DNA of 64,000 nt, taken from Coriaria nepalensis (Eukaryota; Streptophyta; Magnoliopsida; Cucurbitales; Coriariaceae). Location of the stretch: NCBI GenBank assembly GCA_027186245.1, contig CP114482.1, positions 30,833,209-30,897,208 of the forward strand. Direction: 5' to 3'. The notes below the pieces were generated by a model. The model ran no database searches. It was not told where the DNA came from and saw nothing but the letters and a program-made list of their open reading frames with translations. A program made the position numbers and the translations under genes. Shown here piece by piece: positions 11,264-22,559 of this stretch (within the stretch, counting starts at the first letter, position 1; every line of letters begins with the position of its first letter).

Positions 11264-12320
11264 AGGATAGTGACCTTCGCTTCCACAATTATAATAGGTA
11301 TTTGAGCCCCATTTGCATTCTCATAGGTGTCTCCTTCTACATTTTGGGTAGTTAGGAAAAACATTCCTATCAGCATTGTCTACCTTCCCTTGTTGCTGTT
11401 GTGGACCGCCAAAACTTCTTCTCCTCTTGTTGTTCGTATTCCTCTTAGTCTGATTGATTGGTTGTTGGGTCTGAGACCTTGACCCTTATGGGAATTATCG
11501 TTTCCCAGTCTGAACTATCTCTTTGAGTTCCTTTGTGCCTTAAAGAACTTATTTCATTCCTTTTTAGCCCGAAGAGCTATTCCGACACACTCGGCTATGG
11601 TGTTCGAGGGATTATCACCACTATCAATGATAATAGCTAATTATGTGTGAAATATTTCCATCATCCTTCTGACTAGTTCCACTTCAATGGGTACTAAGAA
11701 TGGGCATAATCATGCTAATTGATCAAATTTATGCACTTCCTTAGTCATCCACATATTCCCTTGTCTGAGGTTAATGAACTCCGTCTGTTGAGCTGCCATA
11801 GCATCCCTATTATAATATTTCTTATTTAACTCATCAATAAAGTTTTCCCATGTCATTTTTGCCATATTACAATGCATTTTAATTGTCTCCCACCAATAGC
11901 AGTTGTCTCTATTGAACATATAGCTTGCACATATGACCTTCTCTCTCTCCCTGAGGTCCATGAAATTCAAAATTGTTTAAATGGAGTACAACCACTCCTT
12001 TACTACTAATGGATCCATCGGACCCTCAAACTCCAGAGGCTTCATACGGTGGAAACATTTATAGAGTGGCTCTTATTAGATTTTCTGCATCCCATGATTA
12101 CCATGAGTATGTCCTCGACGTGGTACCTCCTCTGGTAGTACCTCCGGCTCCGATCCTCTCACCGGATTGCCTCCTTCACCTAGGTGTTGTTAGGCCATTT
12201 ATCTTTATAAATACTGGATTTCAGGGTCTTACTCTTCTAAATGTTGTTGCAAGTCAGAAATCAACACTGCAAATTTATGTTCTTTCCCTTATACCTCGGG
12301 TACTGGGTTAGCTCGAGCAG
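11264..12320 (-). pseudogene. gypsy 1 gag
   Basis: The N-terminal piece at about 12180-12080 reads EPEVLPEEVPRRG. The capsid core follows (KPLEFEGPMDPLVVKEWLYS, a stop, then MNFMDLREREKVICASYMFN, WWETIKMHCNMAKMTWENFI, INLRQGNMWMTKEV; 12060-11710). At 11350-11264 lie two zinc-knuckle-like motifs, CPKCRRRH...CKWG and YYNCGSEGHYPLKC. In the second the first Cys is Tyr. The protein would package element RNA. It is broken by at least one stop near 11973 and by frameshifts at 11300-11700. Confidence 0.85.
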
Positions 12321-12410
12321 CTCTAGTTCTTATATTCTCATTTCTTCTAAACATCTTATAATTTATGATCTTAACATTTGAAGGGGATATTTTATTTGTA
12401 TCAACTCTCC

Positions 12411-12484
12411 AAGTATTATCTCGTGTGATAGCATATAATCATGACCCAAGTATTATCTCGTATAATAATATATAATCATGAAAT
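12411..12484. repeat. 37-bp tandem duplication in gypsy 1 leader
   Basis: AAGTATTATCTCGTnT followed by ATATAATCATGA occurs at 12411 and 12448, between gag and the PBS. Confidence 0.8.
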
Positions 12485-12623
12485 ACTCTTATGAAGTGTA
12501 ATAAATGGCACTTAATAAATTCAATGCATTCACAATTAAAATCATTGCAATTCATAAATAATGGTACTTACTTAAAAACTTGTTTCATCGGTGCGATGAG
12601 ACTAGGTGGGGTACCAACACTTA

Positions 12624-12635
12624 GCTCTGATACCA
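12624..12635 (-). other. gypsy 1 primer-binding site
   Basis: The minus strand reads TGGTATCAGAGC, complementary to the 3' end of plant initiator tRNA-Met, 2 nt after the LTR end CTACA. It primes minus-strand DNA synthesis and fixes the 5' LTR boundary at 12638. Confidence 0.9.
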
Positions 12636-12637
12636 AC

Positions 12638-14166
12638 TGTAGTGACCTATGCTGTCTAGACCGTTACACATCTACCTTTTTCCTCTTAAAATTAGAGTAA
12701 TTGTTTTTTCTTCTTTTGTCCCACTAAGGACTTAATTCAAAGGATCCTTTTAAAATTTTTCTTTATAAAAAGGATTTCTTGCTTCATACCAATATCTGTC
12801 ACATAGAGAAAAATAGTGCTAACATACTTTTATCCATTGTCCACGTGTCAACTATGAGCTTTTAAAACATTTGGTTCTCAAAATATTGCCCAAATCTTCA
12901 CAATGCACAAAATATTTATGACTATTACTTTTTACAATTTCAAAGCAGAAGTTTACAACATTGCTTAGTCCTGGTACCACTACCACCTCCGCCATCATCG
13001 CACTTTCTCAGCCATTATGTCAGGGTAACTAAATTATTTATCTACCGTTAGTACCTACAACATGGGATGTAAGATGTGAGCTTTCACTCAACATGTATAA
13101 ATATATCTCACAAAACAGTTGTGAATGCATGTGTTGTATGAGGTATGTAACATATGATAATCTTAGACTCATACTCTTCATAAATATTACTACATGCATC
13201 TTTCTTACTCTTTCTTATACTTTCTTACTTTTTCTTTTATTAGGCCCCGTGTACATATAAGCTGAGCGCTTGACCAATGGAAGGCTGAGGGAGCGAACCG
13301 ATCCGAAGTTAACCATGTTTCTTTCATGTCTCGACATGCTTTAACATAAGTTATCATAATCCCCTCTTCATTGGGCCTCGACCTCTTTCATCGAGGGTCA
13401 GTATGACACATCTTAGTTTATCTCATTTCTTTCTATCTTCATGTACCTCTAAATTTATTAACATGAAATATGAGTTAACCCTACATGATGCTCATGAGTG
13501 CATATGTTGTTCAAAAACTTTTTATAACAATAACGGGTTTAGCACTCATCACAATTAACCATTTCATGACTACAATTCAATTCATAAGTGAGCAACCATG
13601 CAATTAAAACGACTCATCACGTTTCAAAACACTTTCCATGTTGTAGGTGAGATTTGTACTTACTTGGATTCCAAGGTTTCTTTTTAGGTGTTATGTAGTT
13701 CACGAACACTGAGTCTGTTGTTTGCCTATACAAATAAAAAATCTACTTATTTAATAAAAGCTTAACTTTCTATAAGCTTTTCTATTTAGTTAGTTTGTAT
13801 CACTAAGTATCTCTCATTTATTTTTTGAAAGTTGATCACAACTCTTTTCTTATTATCCCTTACTTGGTTAATTGGAAAACCTTTGTTCCCCCTTATTTAG
13901 GTCTCTTATGTGAGGCTTATCACCTTATTATGGCTCATGCTTACCATTTTTCACATTCTAAAGCATTCTGAAAATTTGAATGTTCACTATTCATTATTTC
14001 AATTTTTCAGCTTCCTTTACATTTCAAGATTGAGACTTACGTAACATCTTTCGGTCTGAGTTCTCGATCCAGACCTAGACTTTTCTTCCTTTCCAAGCCG
14101 AAGCCTCTTATTATATCTCTTAGGTTGAGTTCCCAATCCAGACCGAAAACCTTTTCTTCCTTCCGA
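12638..14166 (-). repeat. gypsy 1 5' LTR (truncated)
   Basis: Its end (CACTACA on the minus strand) touches the PBS. Inside, the minus strand carries GGATCGGTTCGCTC and CCCATGTTGTAGGTA blocks that parallel the LTR of gypsy 3 (GATCCGATCAGG, GTTGTAGGTAAG), so the two LTR families are related. The far end holds about two subrepeats with CGATCCAGACC and stops abruptly at about 14166, where an inverted copia LTR head begins. The LTR start is therefore missing. Confidence 0.65.
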
Positions 14167-14169
14167 GAT

Positions 14170-14573
14170 TTAATTCTTTATGGTAAATAATATTTTAATA
14201 AATAATTAATTCATATCGAGTCATGTCCTTTATAATCTAATTATATAAAGCACCTCCACTAAGATGTCTATGTACATCAGTGATCCGAATCTAGATCACA
14301 CGCATTCATAATGCTAGTGGACCATACTAGCAACTACTATATTAAAGATTTCATACTTTAATATGTTGCAGACAATTTAATTTATTATCTATAATCTTAT
14401 TCATCTTGTACTAATATAAGATTATAGTCACATTAATGAATTTTGAATTTTCTGATATGTATTCATATTATTGGATGATAATACATTCATAATAATTGTA
14501 TAGAAAAATGTCACTTTTATTAATTTCATTAAAACAATAATTATTACATGCTTTCCGGGCACCTTGCCCAACA
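14170..14573 (-). repeat. inverted head of a copia 1-family LTR
   Basis: On the minus strand it begins TGTTGGGCAAGGTGCC at 14573 and follows the first about 400 bp of the LTR at 18722: TGAAATTAATAAAAnTGACA, then GAATTTTGAATTTT-like blocks and the GATCTAGATTCGGATCACT block. It points away from copia 1 and ends at the gypsy 1 LTR junction. It is a fragment of another copy, not the 5' LTR of copia 1. Confidence 0.8.
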
Positions 14574-14969
14574 ATCAATACCAAGGTTGGCTTCCTAAGA
14601 AGATAGGAAAAATTGATGTATTTCGACCTTAACCGACCCAAAGGCGGAAACTTTCGAGTTAAGTTATGGATTCCGAAATAAGGGGTTAAACTCACAAAGA
14701 CATAATTAAGCTGCAGTGATTAATTATGTCTTGACCAAATAAATAGTAGTTTATGAGTAAAGGAGAAAATATAAGATATTTTAAGTTTTACTTGTAGGTT
14801 TGGGAATATCTCAAAATTAATTTGAAATTAATATTATGAACCCTAAGACGACATATTAATTGTTGAGTTAATTTATCGTGGTTTAATTTGAAGTTTTATG
14901 TGTTTTAATTGTTGCATTCATGCATCATATTTACTATTCTATATGTTTTATTTAATTTCAGCAATCATC
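14574..14969. other. untranslated leader or unclassified sequence before copia 1 gag
   Basis: No LTR in the right orientation and no PBS (TGGTATCAGAGC-like) can be found before the gag ATG, so the 5' LTR of copia 1 is missing. The sequence ends in a TTTAATTTCAG-like stretch just before the ATG. Confidence 0.5.
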
Positions 14970-15860
14970 ATGTTTTCAATTAATAACCTCGTTACCACTT
15001 TACTCAAAGAATAAGAATTAATTGGTGACAATTTTATGAGATGGAAATCAAACTTAAATATGGTATTAATCTTTGAGAACCATAAAGTTGTCTTGACCGA
15101 GGAATGTCCCAGAAAGCCCGCTGTCACTACTGCCCATAATATACGGGAAACATATGACCATTGGATCCAATCCAATAAAAAGGCCAAATTCTATATGTTG
15201 CTGAGCATGAATGATGTTCTTAGAAAGAAACATGAAATCGTGAAGATTGCATATGAGATATTGAACTCTCTCCAAGCTATGTTTGGGTAGCAATCTGACC
15301 AAAGTCATAATGAGGCTACTAGAAATTACATGAATGCCAAAATGAAGAAAGGAGTTTCTGTAAGAGATCATGTTTTGAACATGATCAACACAATTCATGA
15401 GGAGGAAATACATAAGGCTATCATTGATCAACGCACTCAAGTGAGCATCATACTTGAGTCACTCTTGCCGGCTTTTGCTACATTCACTACCAACTATGTT
15501 ATGAACAATCTGCAGTATAACATGACTCAGCTATTGAATGAATTGTAGACTCTTGAGACCCTTAATAAGGCCGGGTCCAAAGATAGTGAAGCATATATTG
15601 CTAAACAAAAGCCATTTTCCTTTTATGCTAAGAACAAAAAGAGGAAGAATAATAATGGTAAGGACAAGAAGGGAAAGAAAGCCAAGAAGTCACTTAAAGG
15701 CAAGGAGAACAAGAAGAATGATAACTCCAAGAAAAAGTAACCCAAGGGAAAATGTTTCTATTATAGAGTTGGTGGCCACTAGAAGAGAAACTGTAACAAG
15801 TATCTCTCTTAACTGAAGAAGAAAAAGAAAGATAAATTTGATTTACTTATTTTAGAAGCA
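14970..15860 (+). pseudogene. copia 1 gag
   Basis: It starts MFSINNLVTTLLKE, stop, ELIGDNFMRWKSNLNMVL: the DUF4219/UBN2-type copia gag N-terminus (LxGxNFxxWKxNLxxVL). It continues WIQSNKKAKFYMLLSMNDVL, ATRNYMNAKMKKGVSVRDHV, ILESLLPAFATFTTNYVMNN, a lysine-rich stretch, then a zinc knuckle CFYYRVGGH*KRNC in which the second Cys is Tyr and the usual Trp is a stop. Stops at about 15012, 15288, 15546 and 15738 interrupt an otherwise largely collinear frame. Confidence 0.88.
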
Positions 15861-17340
15861 TGTTTAGTGGAAGATGATTTGTCATCTTGGATCATAGATT
15901 CGGGAGCCACTAATCATGTCTGTTCTTCTTTGCAGATACTTAGTTCTTCGAGGGAGCTTGCTATTAGCGAGGTGAAGATGAGAGTTGGAAGTCGTGCAAT
16001 CATTTTAACCAAACCAGTAGGAGAAGTCCATTTAGTTTTCAACAATAATTATCTTGTTTTGAACAATGTTTATTTATTACTGGATTTTGTAAAAATTTGG
16101 TTTCCTTAACTATGTTGTATGAATACGATTTCAATATTTCTTTTATTAATAATGAGATCATTATTTATAAGAAAGGTTTTAATATTTTTCATGCAAAACA
16201 AAATAATAGACTCTATCTGCTTAAATCAAATGAACGATCATTTAATAAATCCGAATTATTTAAAATAGCAAATCTTGAATCTAACAAATGACAAAAAGTT
16301 TCACAAAGTGATGATACATATATTTGTCATCTTAGGTTAGGGCATATCAATCTTGATAGGATAAACATGTTAGTAAGGGATGGTCTTTTAAGAGAGCTAA
16401 TTGTTGGCACACTTCGAGTTTGTGAATCCTATCTAGGAGGAAAGATGATTAAGAAACCTTTTTTCTACAAAGGGCCAAAGAGCCAAAGAACCACTTTAGC
16501 TAGTATATAGTGACGTCTGCAGTCCTATAAATGTACAGGCAAGAGGAGGTTATGAATATTCCATTACCTTCATTAATGATTATTCAAGATAAAAATACAT
16601 ATACCTAATGTAAAGGAAATCTGAAACTGTTAGAAAGTTTAAAGAATTCGGAGCAGAAGCTGAAAAACAAATAGGAAAATCACTTCAAACACTTCAATCA
16701 GATCGAGGAGGTGAATACCTTGATTTTGAGTTCAAGAATCATTTGTTGGAGCATGGTATTCTATCCCAACTCAGAGCACCTAGAACACCACATAATAATG
16801 GTGTTGTAGAAAGGAGAAACATAACCTTGTTGGATATGGTTAGTTCAATGTTAAGCTACTCATCTCTAACATTCACATTCTAGGGATATGCACTTTAAAC
16901 CACAATGCACATTTTGAATGTAGTTCCATCTAACTCTGTATAAAGACACATTTAGAGTTGTGGAATGGTACTAAACCTAATTTATGCCATTTTTGCATAT
17001 GGGGTGTCCAGCACACGTGCCGAAATCTAAGACTGAGAAGTTGGACTATTGATCTGAAGTTTGCATATTCGTTGGCTATGCTCCCGGCATAAGAGGAGGT
17101 TTTTTTTATAGTCCTAGTTTATGCTCTCGAACATGACTATATGACAAACTACAAACCTCGTAGTAACATAGTACTAGAGGAATTGAATTCCAATCAGATC
17201 AAACCATCTCAATCACCATATGATGAGCGATAACATCAAAAGACCACCAATCCTAGTCAGAACACTTTAGTAACTTGTCATAGTGGGAGGACTATGAGAT
17301 AACCCATTCGTTATGAACACGAGGCACAAGTTCTAGTGTC
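15861..17340 (+). pseudogene. copia 1 protease and integrase
   Basis: The protease signature WIIDSGATNHVCSSLQ at 15888 keeps its catalytic Asp, followed by EVKMRVGSRAIILTKPVGEV. The GAG-pre-integrase segment reads HLRLGHINLDRINMLVRDGL (about 16327). The integrase core is recognisable as LQTLQSDRGGEYLDFEFKNH and PRTPHNNGVVERRNITLLDM (about 16690-16830) with the SDRGGEY Asp and the ERRN Glu present. Several frame changes separate these pieces, and the C-terminal part (16900-17340) is badly decayed. Confidence 0.85.
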
Positions 17341-18720
17341 AGACATAAACTAGGATGATCCATTAACCTTTAAGGAGGCAATGGATGATTTTGACAAGGA
17401 TAAATGGTGAGATGCAATGAACCAAGAAATGGAATCCATATATTCCAATTCTGTCCGGGAACTTATAGATCTACTTGAAGATATCAAGCCCATTGGATGT
17501 AAATGAATCTTCAAGCAGAAAAGAGGTATAGATGGGAAAGTAGAGACTTCAAAGGCACGACTTGTAGCAAAGTGCTATACATAAAGGGAAGGGGTCAATT
17601 ACTAAGAGATTTTCTCTTTTATTTGCCTGTTAATGTCTATACGCATTCTTTTATCCATAGTTGCTAGTTTAGACTATGAGATATGGAAAATGGACGTCAA
17701 CACAGCTTTTCTAAATGGCTATCTTTGAGAGAGTATTTATATGATGCAACTAGAAGGTTTTGTACAAAAGGTTTGCAAGTTGCTTAGATCCATTTAGGGA
17801 TTGAAGCAAGCCGCTATTGTCAAACGTGAAAGATTTGGGAGAAGTAAGCTATGTTTTATGAATCCAAATCCTAAGGGATATGAAGAATAAGCTTTTGGCA
17901 CTACCTCAAGCCTCTTATATAGATAAGGTGATGGCTCGATTCTTAATGAAAAATTCCAAGAAGGGTTAATTACTGGATGAGCATGGAGTAGTTCTTTCTA
18001 AAGAGTAGTGTCAAAAGTAATGTCAGAAAGAAGAAGAGATGAGACAGATTTGCTATGGCTAAGCTATAGATAGTCTTATGTATGTCATGTTATGTACAAG
18101 ACCTGACATTTGTTATGCAAGAAGGATAGTGAGCCGTTATCAATCAAATCCTAGTTTAGAACACTGGATAGCTGTAAAACATATTCTCAAATATCTTCAG
18201 AGAACGAGAGACTATATGCTTGTTTATTTAAGTGGATACATTGATTCTAATTTTCAATTAGATAATGATAGTCGAAGGTCGACTTCTAAATTAGTGTTCA
18301 CACTTGGTGGAGGAAATGTAGTCTGGAGAACTATCAAACAATCCAATATTGCACATTCCACCATGGAAGCCAAATATATAGTAGTTTATCATGCAACGAA
18401 AGAGGCGGTTTGGCTCAGGAAGTTCTATATTGATCTGAAAGTTGTTCCAAATATGGATAAGCCACTAATCTGGTACTTTGACAATAGTGGGTCAGTGGCT
18501 AATTCGAAGGATATGAGTCACAAGAGGGCCAAACACATAGAGATGAAATATCATCTAATCAGAGAGAGTACACCGAGGTGATGTGACAGTCATGAAGATA
18601 GCATCAGAATAGGACCTCGTGAATCCATTTCCAAGACACTTGCAACGAAGCCTTTTGAGGATTATGTATATAATTTAGGGATAAGGGAAATGTCTCACCT
18701 GCTTTAGGGCAAGTGGGAGA
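17341..18720 (+). pseudogene. copia 1 reverse transcriptase and RNase H
   Basis: The RT starts FKEAMDDFDKDKW*DAMNQE and continues WKMDVNTAFLNGYL (first catalytic Asp region) to SI*GLKQA at about 17820. The sequence then jumps to KDLGEVSYVL, losing the block with the YVDD box. It goes on LALPQASYIDKVMARF, DSLMYVMLCTRPDICYA. RNase H is the best kept part (18078-18581): RYQSNPSLEHWIAVKHILKY, STMEAKYIVVYHATKEAVWL, HKRAKHIEMKYHLIRE. The RT cannot be active without YVDD. Confidence 0.9.
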
Positions 18721-18721
18721 T

Positions 18722-20528
18722 TGTTGGGTATAGTGTCCTAACAGCATGTAATAAGTACAATTTTATGAAATTAATAAAAATGACATTTTTTCAATATAAT
18801 TGTCAGAATATGTTATTATTGAATAATGCGTATAAATATCATAAAATTTCAAATTCATTTATGTAATTATAATTATGTATTAGTATAATAGGATAAAGAT
18901 TATAAATAATGAATTAAATTATTCGTAACTTCTTAAAATATGGAATCTGTAATTAATGGTTGCTAATATGGTTCACTAGCATTATGAATGCAAGTGATCT
19001 AGATTCGGATCACTAATGTACATAGGCATCTTAGTGAATGTGCTTTATATAATTGGATTATATAGGACTATACCTGATATGAATCAATTATTTATCAACA
19101 TACCATTTTCCTCAAAGATGTTTATTCATATCAATCAATAGATGATCATATGAAGATTAATCTGAATCATCAGTAATCATGAACTCCTGTTTATGTTAAC
19201 AGGATCTCTTGATTCACTCATCACGGATTGTTTGTAAAATAGGCTAAAGACTTTTGTTTTGGAGCTTCATTGGGATAATCGGCTGGGAACATGATTTACA
19301 TGTATGAAATCTAAACCTTCTTCATAGAAGATTGTATATTAGTTCCCTTAAGGGTTAATTCTAAAACTGAATGGTTTTGAGCTCAAATTTATAATTAAGT
19401 TATAAATTGACCATTCACTGATTGATTAATAGTACTTAAGGATAAAGAGATAATTAGACGAGTAAAATAATAATTTTGATCAACTCTAATTATGACTAAA
19501 TTATTACAGGATTAAATTATATGTAATGATAATATCAATGGACTATTAGAGATTGCTCTGTAATTTATTTTATAATTGCAAGAGTACAATCTCATATTTT
19601 TAGTGAAATAATTTTGGGATTAATAAATAAGATTTATTAGATTAAAGAGTTTAATTAACAATCTACTTTGTTGGAGTTTGGAATTGTAGGTCCATGTTCC
19701 TCAGGTCGCCTTTATAGGGTAAGAGTGATAAAAAAGGAGAGAAAGAGTTTATTTGCAAATAAAATAGATTTTTTTAGGCAAATATATATTTATGAGATAA
19801 TTGGTATTAATTAGTTAATTAGATAATTAATTAATAAAATTATATATTTAAATATTATTTTAATGTAGTGAATGTTGAAATTCACTTTATAAAATAATAA
19901 TATATTTAATTTTGAAATAAATATATTGTGTAATATTAAGTTGTTATGAGATATTAATTTAATATTAACATTATGAAAGTCAAATTTAAATTAGTTTGAA
20001 AAACTAATTTGATATTCAAATAAAATATAATTTGGTTTAAAATAGATAAGATTCTATTTCAAATTAAATTTAAAAAGATTTAACCAAATCAAATAGATAA
20101 CTAAAAGATATCGAATGATATTGTTATTATTTAATATTATGTTTGTGAATTATTAATTCAAATTAGTTTAAAGTGTTCAAATTAAAAATAGTATTAAATA
20201 GAAACTCTGGTAGAATTCTACTCTATAAATACATCATATTCTAATTATTTTAAAAAGAGAGGTGGATGATGAGTAGAGATCACTTGAAAGAAAACCTTGT
20301 CATCTTTATGTGCCCACACATGTCTTAGTGTGTTGAAGATCGACTTGGAAGATCGTGGTCTGAGTCTTAACGGTTGATTGAGGTGGACAAAGCTATGATT
20401 CCTTCTCCTAACGTTTAAGGTATAATATATATATATATATATAGGATCGCTAAACATTTTTAAAAAGTTGTTTTTATATACCAGGACAAATAATCGCTTC
20501 TGCTGCAAAATTTTAAACTCGATTTCCA
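18722..20528 (+). repeat. copia 1 3' LTR
   Basis: It begins TGTTGGGTATAGTGTCC right after the polypurine tract and ends at about 20528 (CTCGATTTCCA), giving canonical TG...CA ends and about 1.8 kb. It is AT-rich with a (TA)n run at about 20428-20443. Confidence 0.8.
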
Positions 20529-20539
20529 ATAGATATATA

Positions 20540-21327
20540 TCTTAGTGATGGTGTTTTATCTACATACCGTATTTCATAAAGAATTTTATTCATATCAATA
20601 ATTGATCATACGCAAATTGATTTGAATCTTGGGTAATCATGAACTCTTGTTTATGTCAACTGGATCTTTTGATTCACACGTCACGGTTTGTTTGTAAAAC
20701 AAGCTAAAGACAAAGATTTTGGAGATTTATTGAGATAAGCAGTTGGGAACATGATTTATAGATATAAAATCCAAACATTCTTTGTAGAAGATTATATGTT
20801 GGTTCCCTTAAGGTTTAATTTTGGAACTGAATGGTTCTAAGCTCAAATTTATAATTAAGTTATAAATTGATCATTCACTAGTGAATTAATCATACATAAG
20901 GATAAACATATAATTAGAGGAGTAAAATTGTAACTTTCACGAGCTCTAATTATGAATCAATTATTAGAAGATTAAATTGCATGTAATGATAATATCAATG
21001 CACCACTAAAGATTGCTCAGTACATTGTTCTATAATTGCAATAATATAATCTCATATTTTTAGTGGAATAATATTTGGATTAATAAATAAGATTTATTAG
21101 TTTAAATAGTTTAATAGATGATCTAATTTTTTGGAGCTTGGAATTATATATCCATGACCCCTGATCACCTCTATAAAATATTATATAGGGTAAGTGTGGC
21201 AAATGTAGAGAAATGGTTTATTTGCAAAGAAAATAGTTTTCTGGAGCAAATATATAATTATGAGATAATTAGTGAAATTAAGTATGATGATTCATTTGAG
21301 ATGATTATATTAGTTAATTAGAGAATT
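20540..21327 (+). repeat. second, partial copia 1-family LTR in tandem
   Basis: From ATCTTAGTGATGGTG onward it tracks the first LTR from about 19028 to 19840 (TTTATTCATATCAAT, GATTTGAATCTTGGG-like, TAATCATGAACTC, GGGAACATGATTTA). Both LTR ends are missing. It follows the complete LTR in the same orientation after about 12 bp. Confidence 0.8.
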
Positions 21328-21860
21328 ACTTCCATTTGACTACAATCACCTTAAGCTATTTTAGCCTCTCAACCAATTTATAGGTTTGATTTTTCTCAAT
21401 CATGGCCAACTCCTCCTCCATTATTTTTTTTCCCAATGATCATCTTTTATAGCTTCATTAAATGTCATTGGCTCATCAGAAATAGAAACGTTGCACCTTT
21501 GATAAATATCTTCAACTGAACTAAACTTCTGGACTATTGGTTCTTTATCTAACTCAGAATCAGCCTCTCCTAGAATTAATACATTCAGATTTTCAAAAGT
21601 AAAATTAGAATAATCAATATCACCATCTTCTGAAATCCATTTGAACTTCTCTTGTTCATCAAATGAAACATTTTGAGCAATTTCAACCTTGTTGCTTGCT
21701 GGGATGAACACCCTGTATCATATGGAATCATAATATTAGCCAATTTATCTCTTCTTGCATCTAGAATATACATGAAGGAAATCGATCCAAACACTCTTAG
21801 GTGAGAAACTAAAGATTTGGTCTTGTACCAAGCTTCATAAGGAGGGTTCAAATATGACTC
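21328..21860 (-). pseudogene. Ty1/copia scrap: integrase C-terminus to RT start
   Basis: The minus strand encodes PPYEAWYKTKSLVSHLRVFG (the copia integrase tail, 'TPYEAWxxxKPxVxHLRVFG'), then after a frameshift NKVEIAQNVSFDEQEKFKWI, DEPMTFNEAIKDDHWEKK, and in another frame EEELAMIEKNQTYKLVERLK, the N-terminal RT motif. It stops at the LTR junction at 21328. The wording differs from copia 1 and copia B/C/E, so it is probably a third copia lineage. Confidence 0.85.
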
Positions 21861-22559
21861 TCAGATTTCGCTGAACAAAATCTGAATAGATTGGCTCAAC
21901 ATATTTTGATGCTCAGTTGTGTTTATAATGAGAGTGAGTATATGAATGAAATAGTAAGTTGTTCTTGTTCTGGAAACATAGAATTTGCTGAAGTGTATTT
22001 TTTTTATTGAATTTTTTTTAACTTAAAGAAGAAATAAAAGAGATGATTACAAGGTACACTTACAACCATACTTAGAAATGAAAAAAGCATACCGAAAACA
22101 CTAAACATCAACTACTAATCCGGCTAATTAAAGTTTAGAAAAAAGCAAAGAAACAATATAGAAAAATAGAAAAAAAAAAGACTTGCTTTAAACATATTTT
22201 TACAGACTTTTGCTGTCAAGGGGCAAATATATCCATAATGCATCCCAAATGTTTCCAAGACTTGAAACCAACTTCGACATATTTAGAATCACGAACCAAA
22301 ATTGTTGGTATGATCAGATCCATTGTAGAATTCAAATTAAGCTTCTGACTTGTTCTGTAAGTAAACCATAAGATTAAGAAACATTGAGATTTAATTGATC
22401 ATAACCTAAGCTAGAATGAACCAATTAGAGTGATTCAAACTGCTATAACTTGGTATTGAAGTGATCTAACTGATGGTATATGAGTCAACGACAATTGAAT
22501 GAGAACAAAAAAAGTCAATGCTAAAGTTCGATTTTCAAAAACAAGCAATTTCTAACAAT
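21861..22559. other. unclassified, possibly LTR-derived
   Basis: No frame or conserved motif is recognised. A- and T-runs are common (22005-22020, 22165-22182). Confidence 0.4.

Larger units (their letters stand above)
5882..14166 (-). mobile_element. gypsy 1, decayed Ty3/gypsy retrotransposon
   Basis: A minus-strand element with parts in the order 5' LTR (12638-14166), PBS complementary to initiator tRNA-Met (12624-12635), gag, protease, RT, RNase H, integrase, polypurine tract and 3' LTR (5882-7268). The domain order and the wording of RT and IN motifs are those of plant chromoviruses of the Tekay/Del type. Both LTRs are truncated by neighbouring elements. Many stops and frameshifts make it non-autonomous. 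Confidence 0.85.
14970..20528 (+). mobile_element. copia 1, decayed Ty1/copia retrotransposon lacking its 5' LTR
   Basis: Gag, protease, integrase, RT and RNase H follow in the Ty1/copia order (IN before RT), then a polypurine tract (GCAAGTGGGAGA, about 18710-18721) and a 1.8 kb 3' LTR. The 5' LTR and PBS are absent. Stops, frameshifts and an RT deletion make it non-functional. Confidence 0.88.

Noticed and set aside
12638..12700. tRNA-Met-like gene near the PBS
   Set aside because: Only the 12-nt primer-binding match is present; no cloverleaf sequence.
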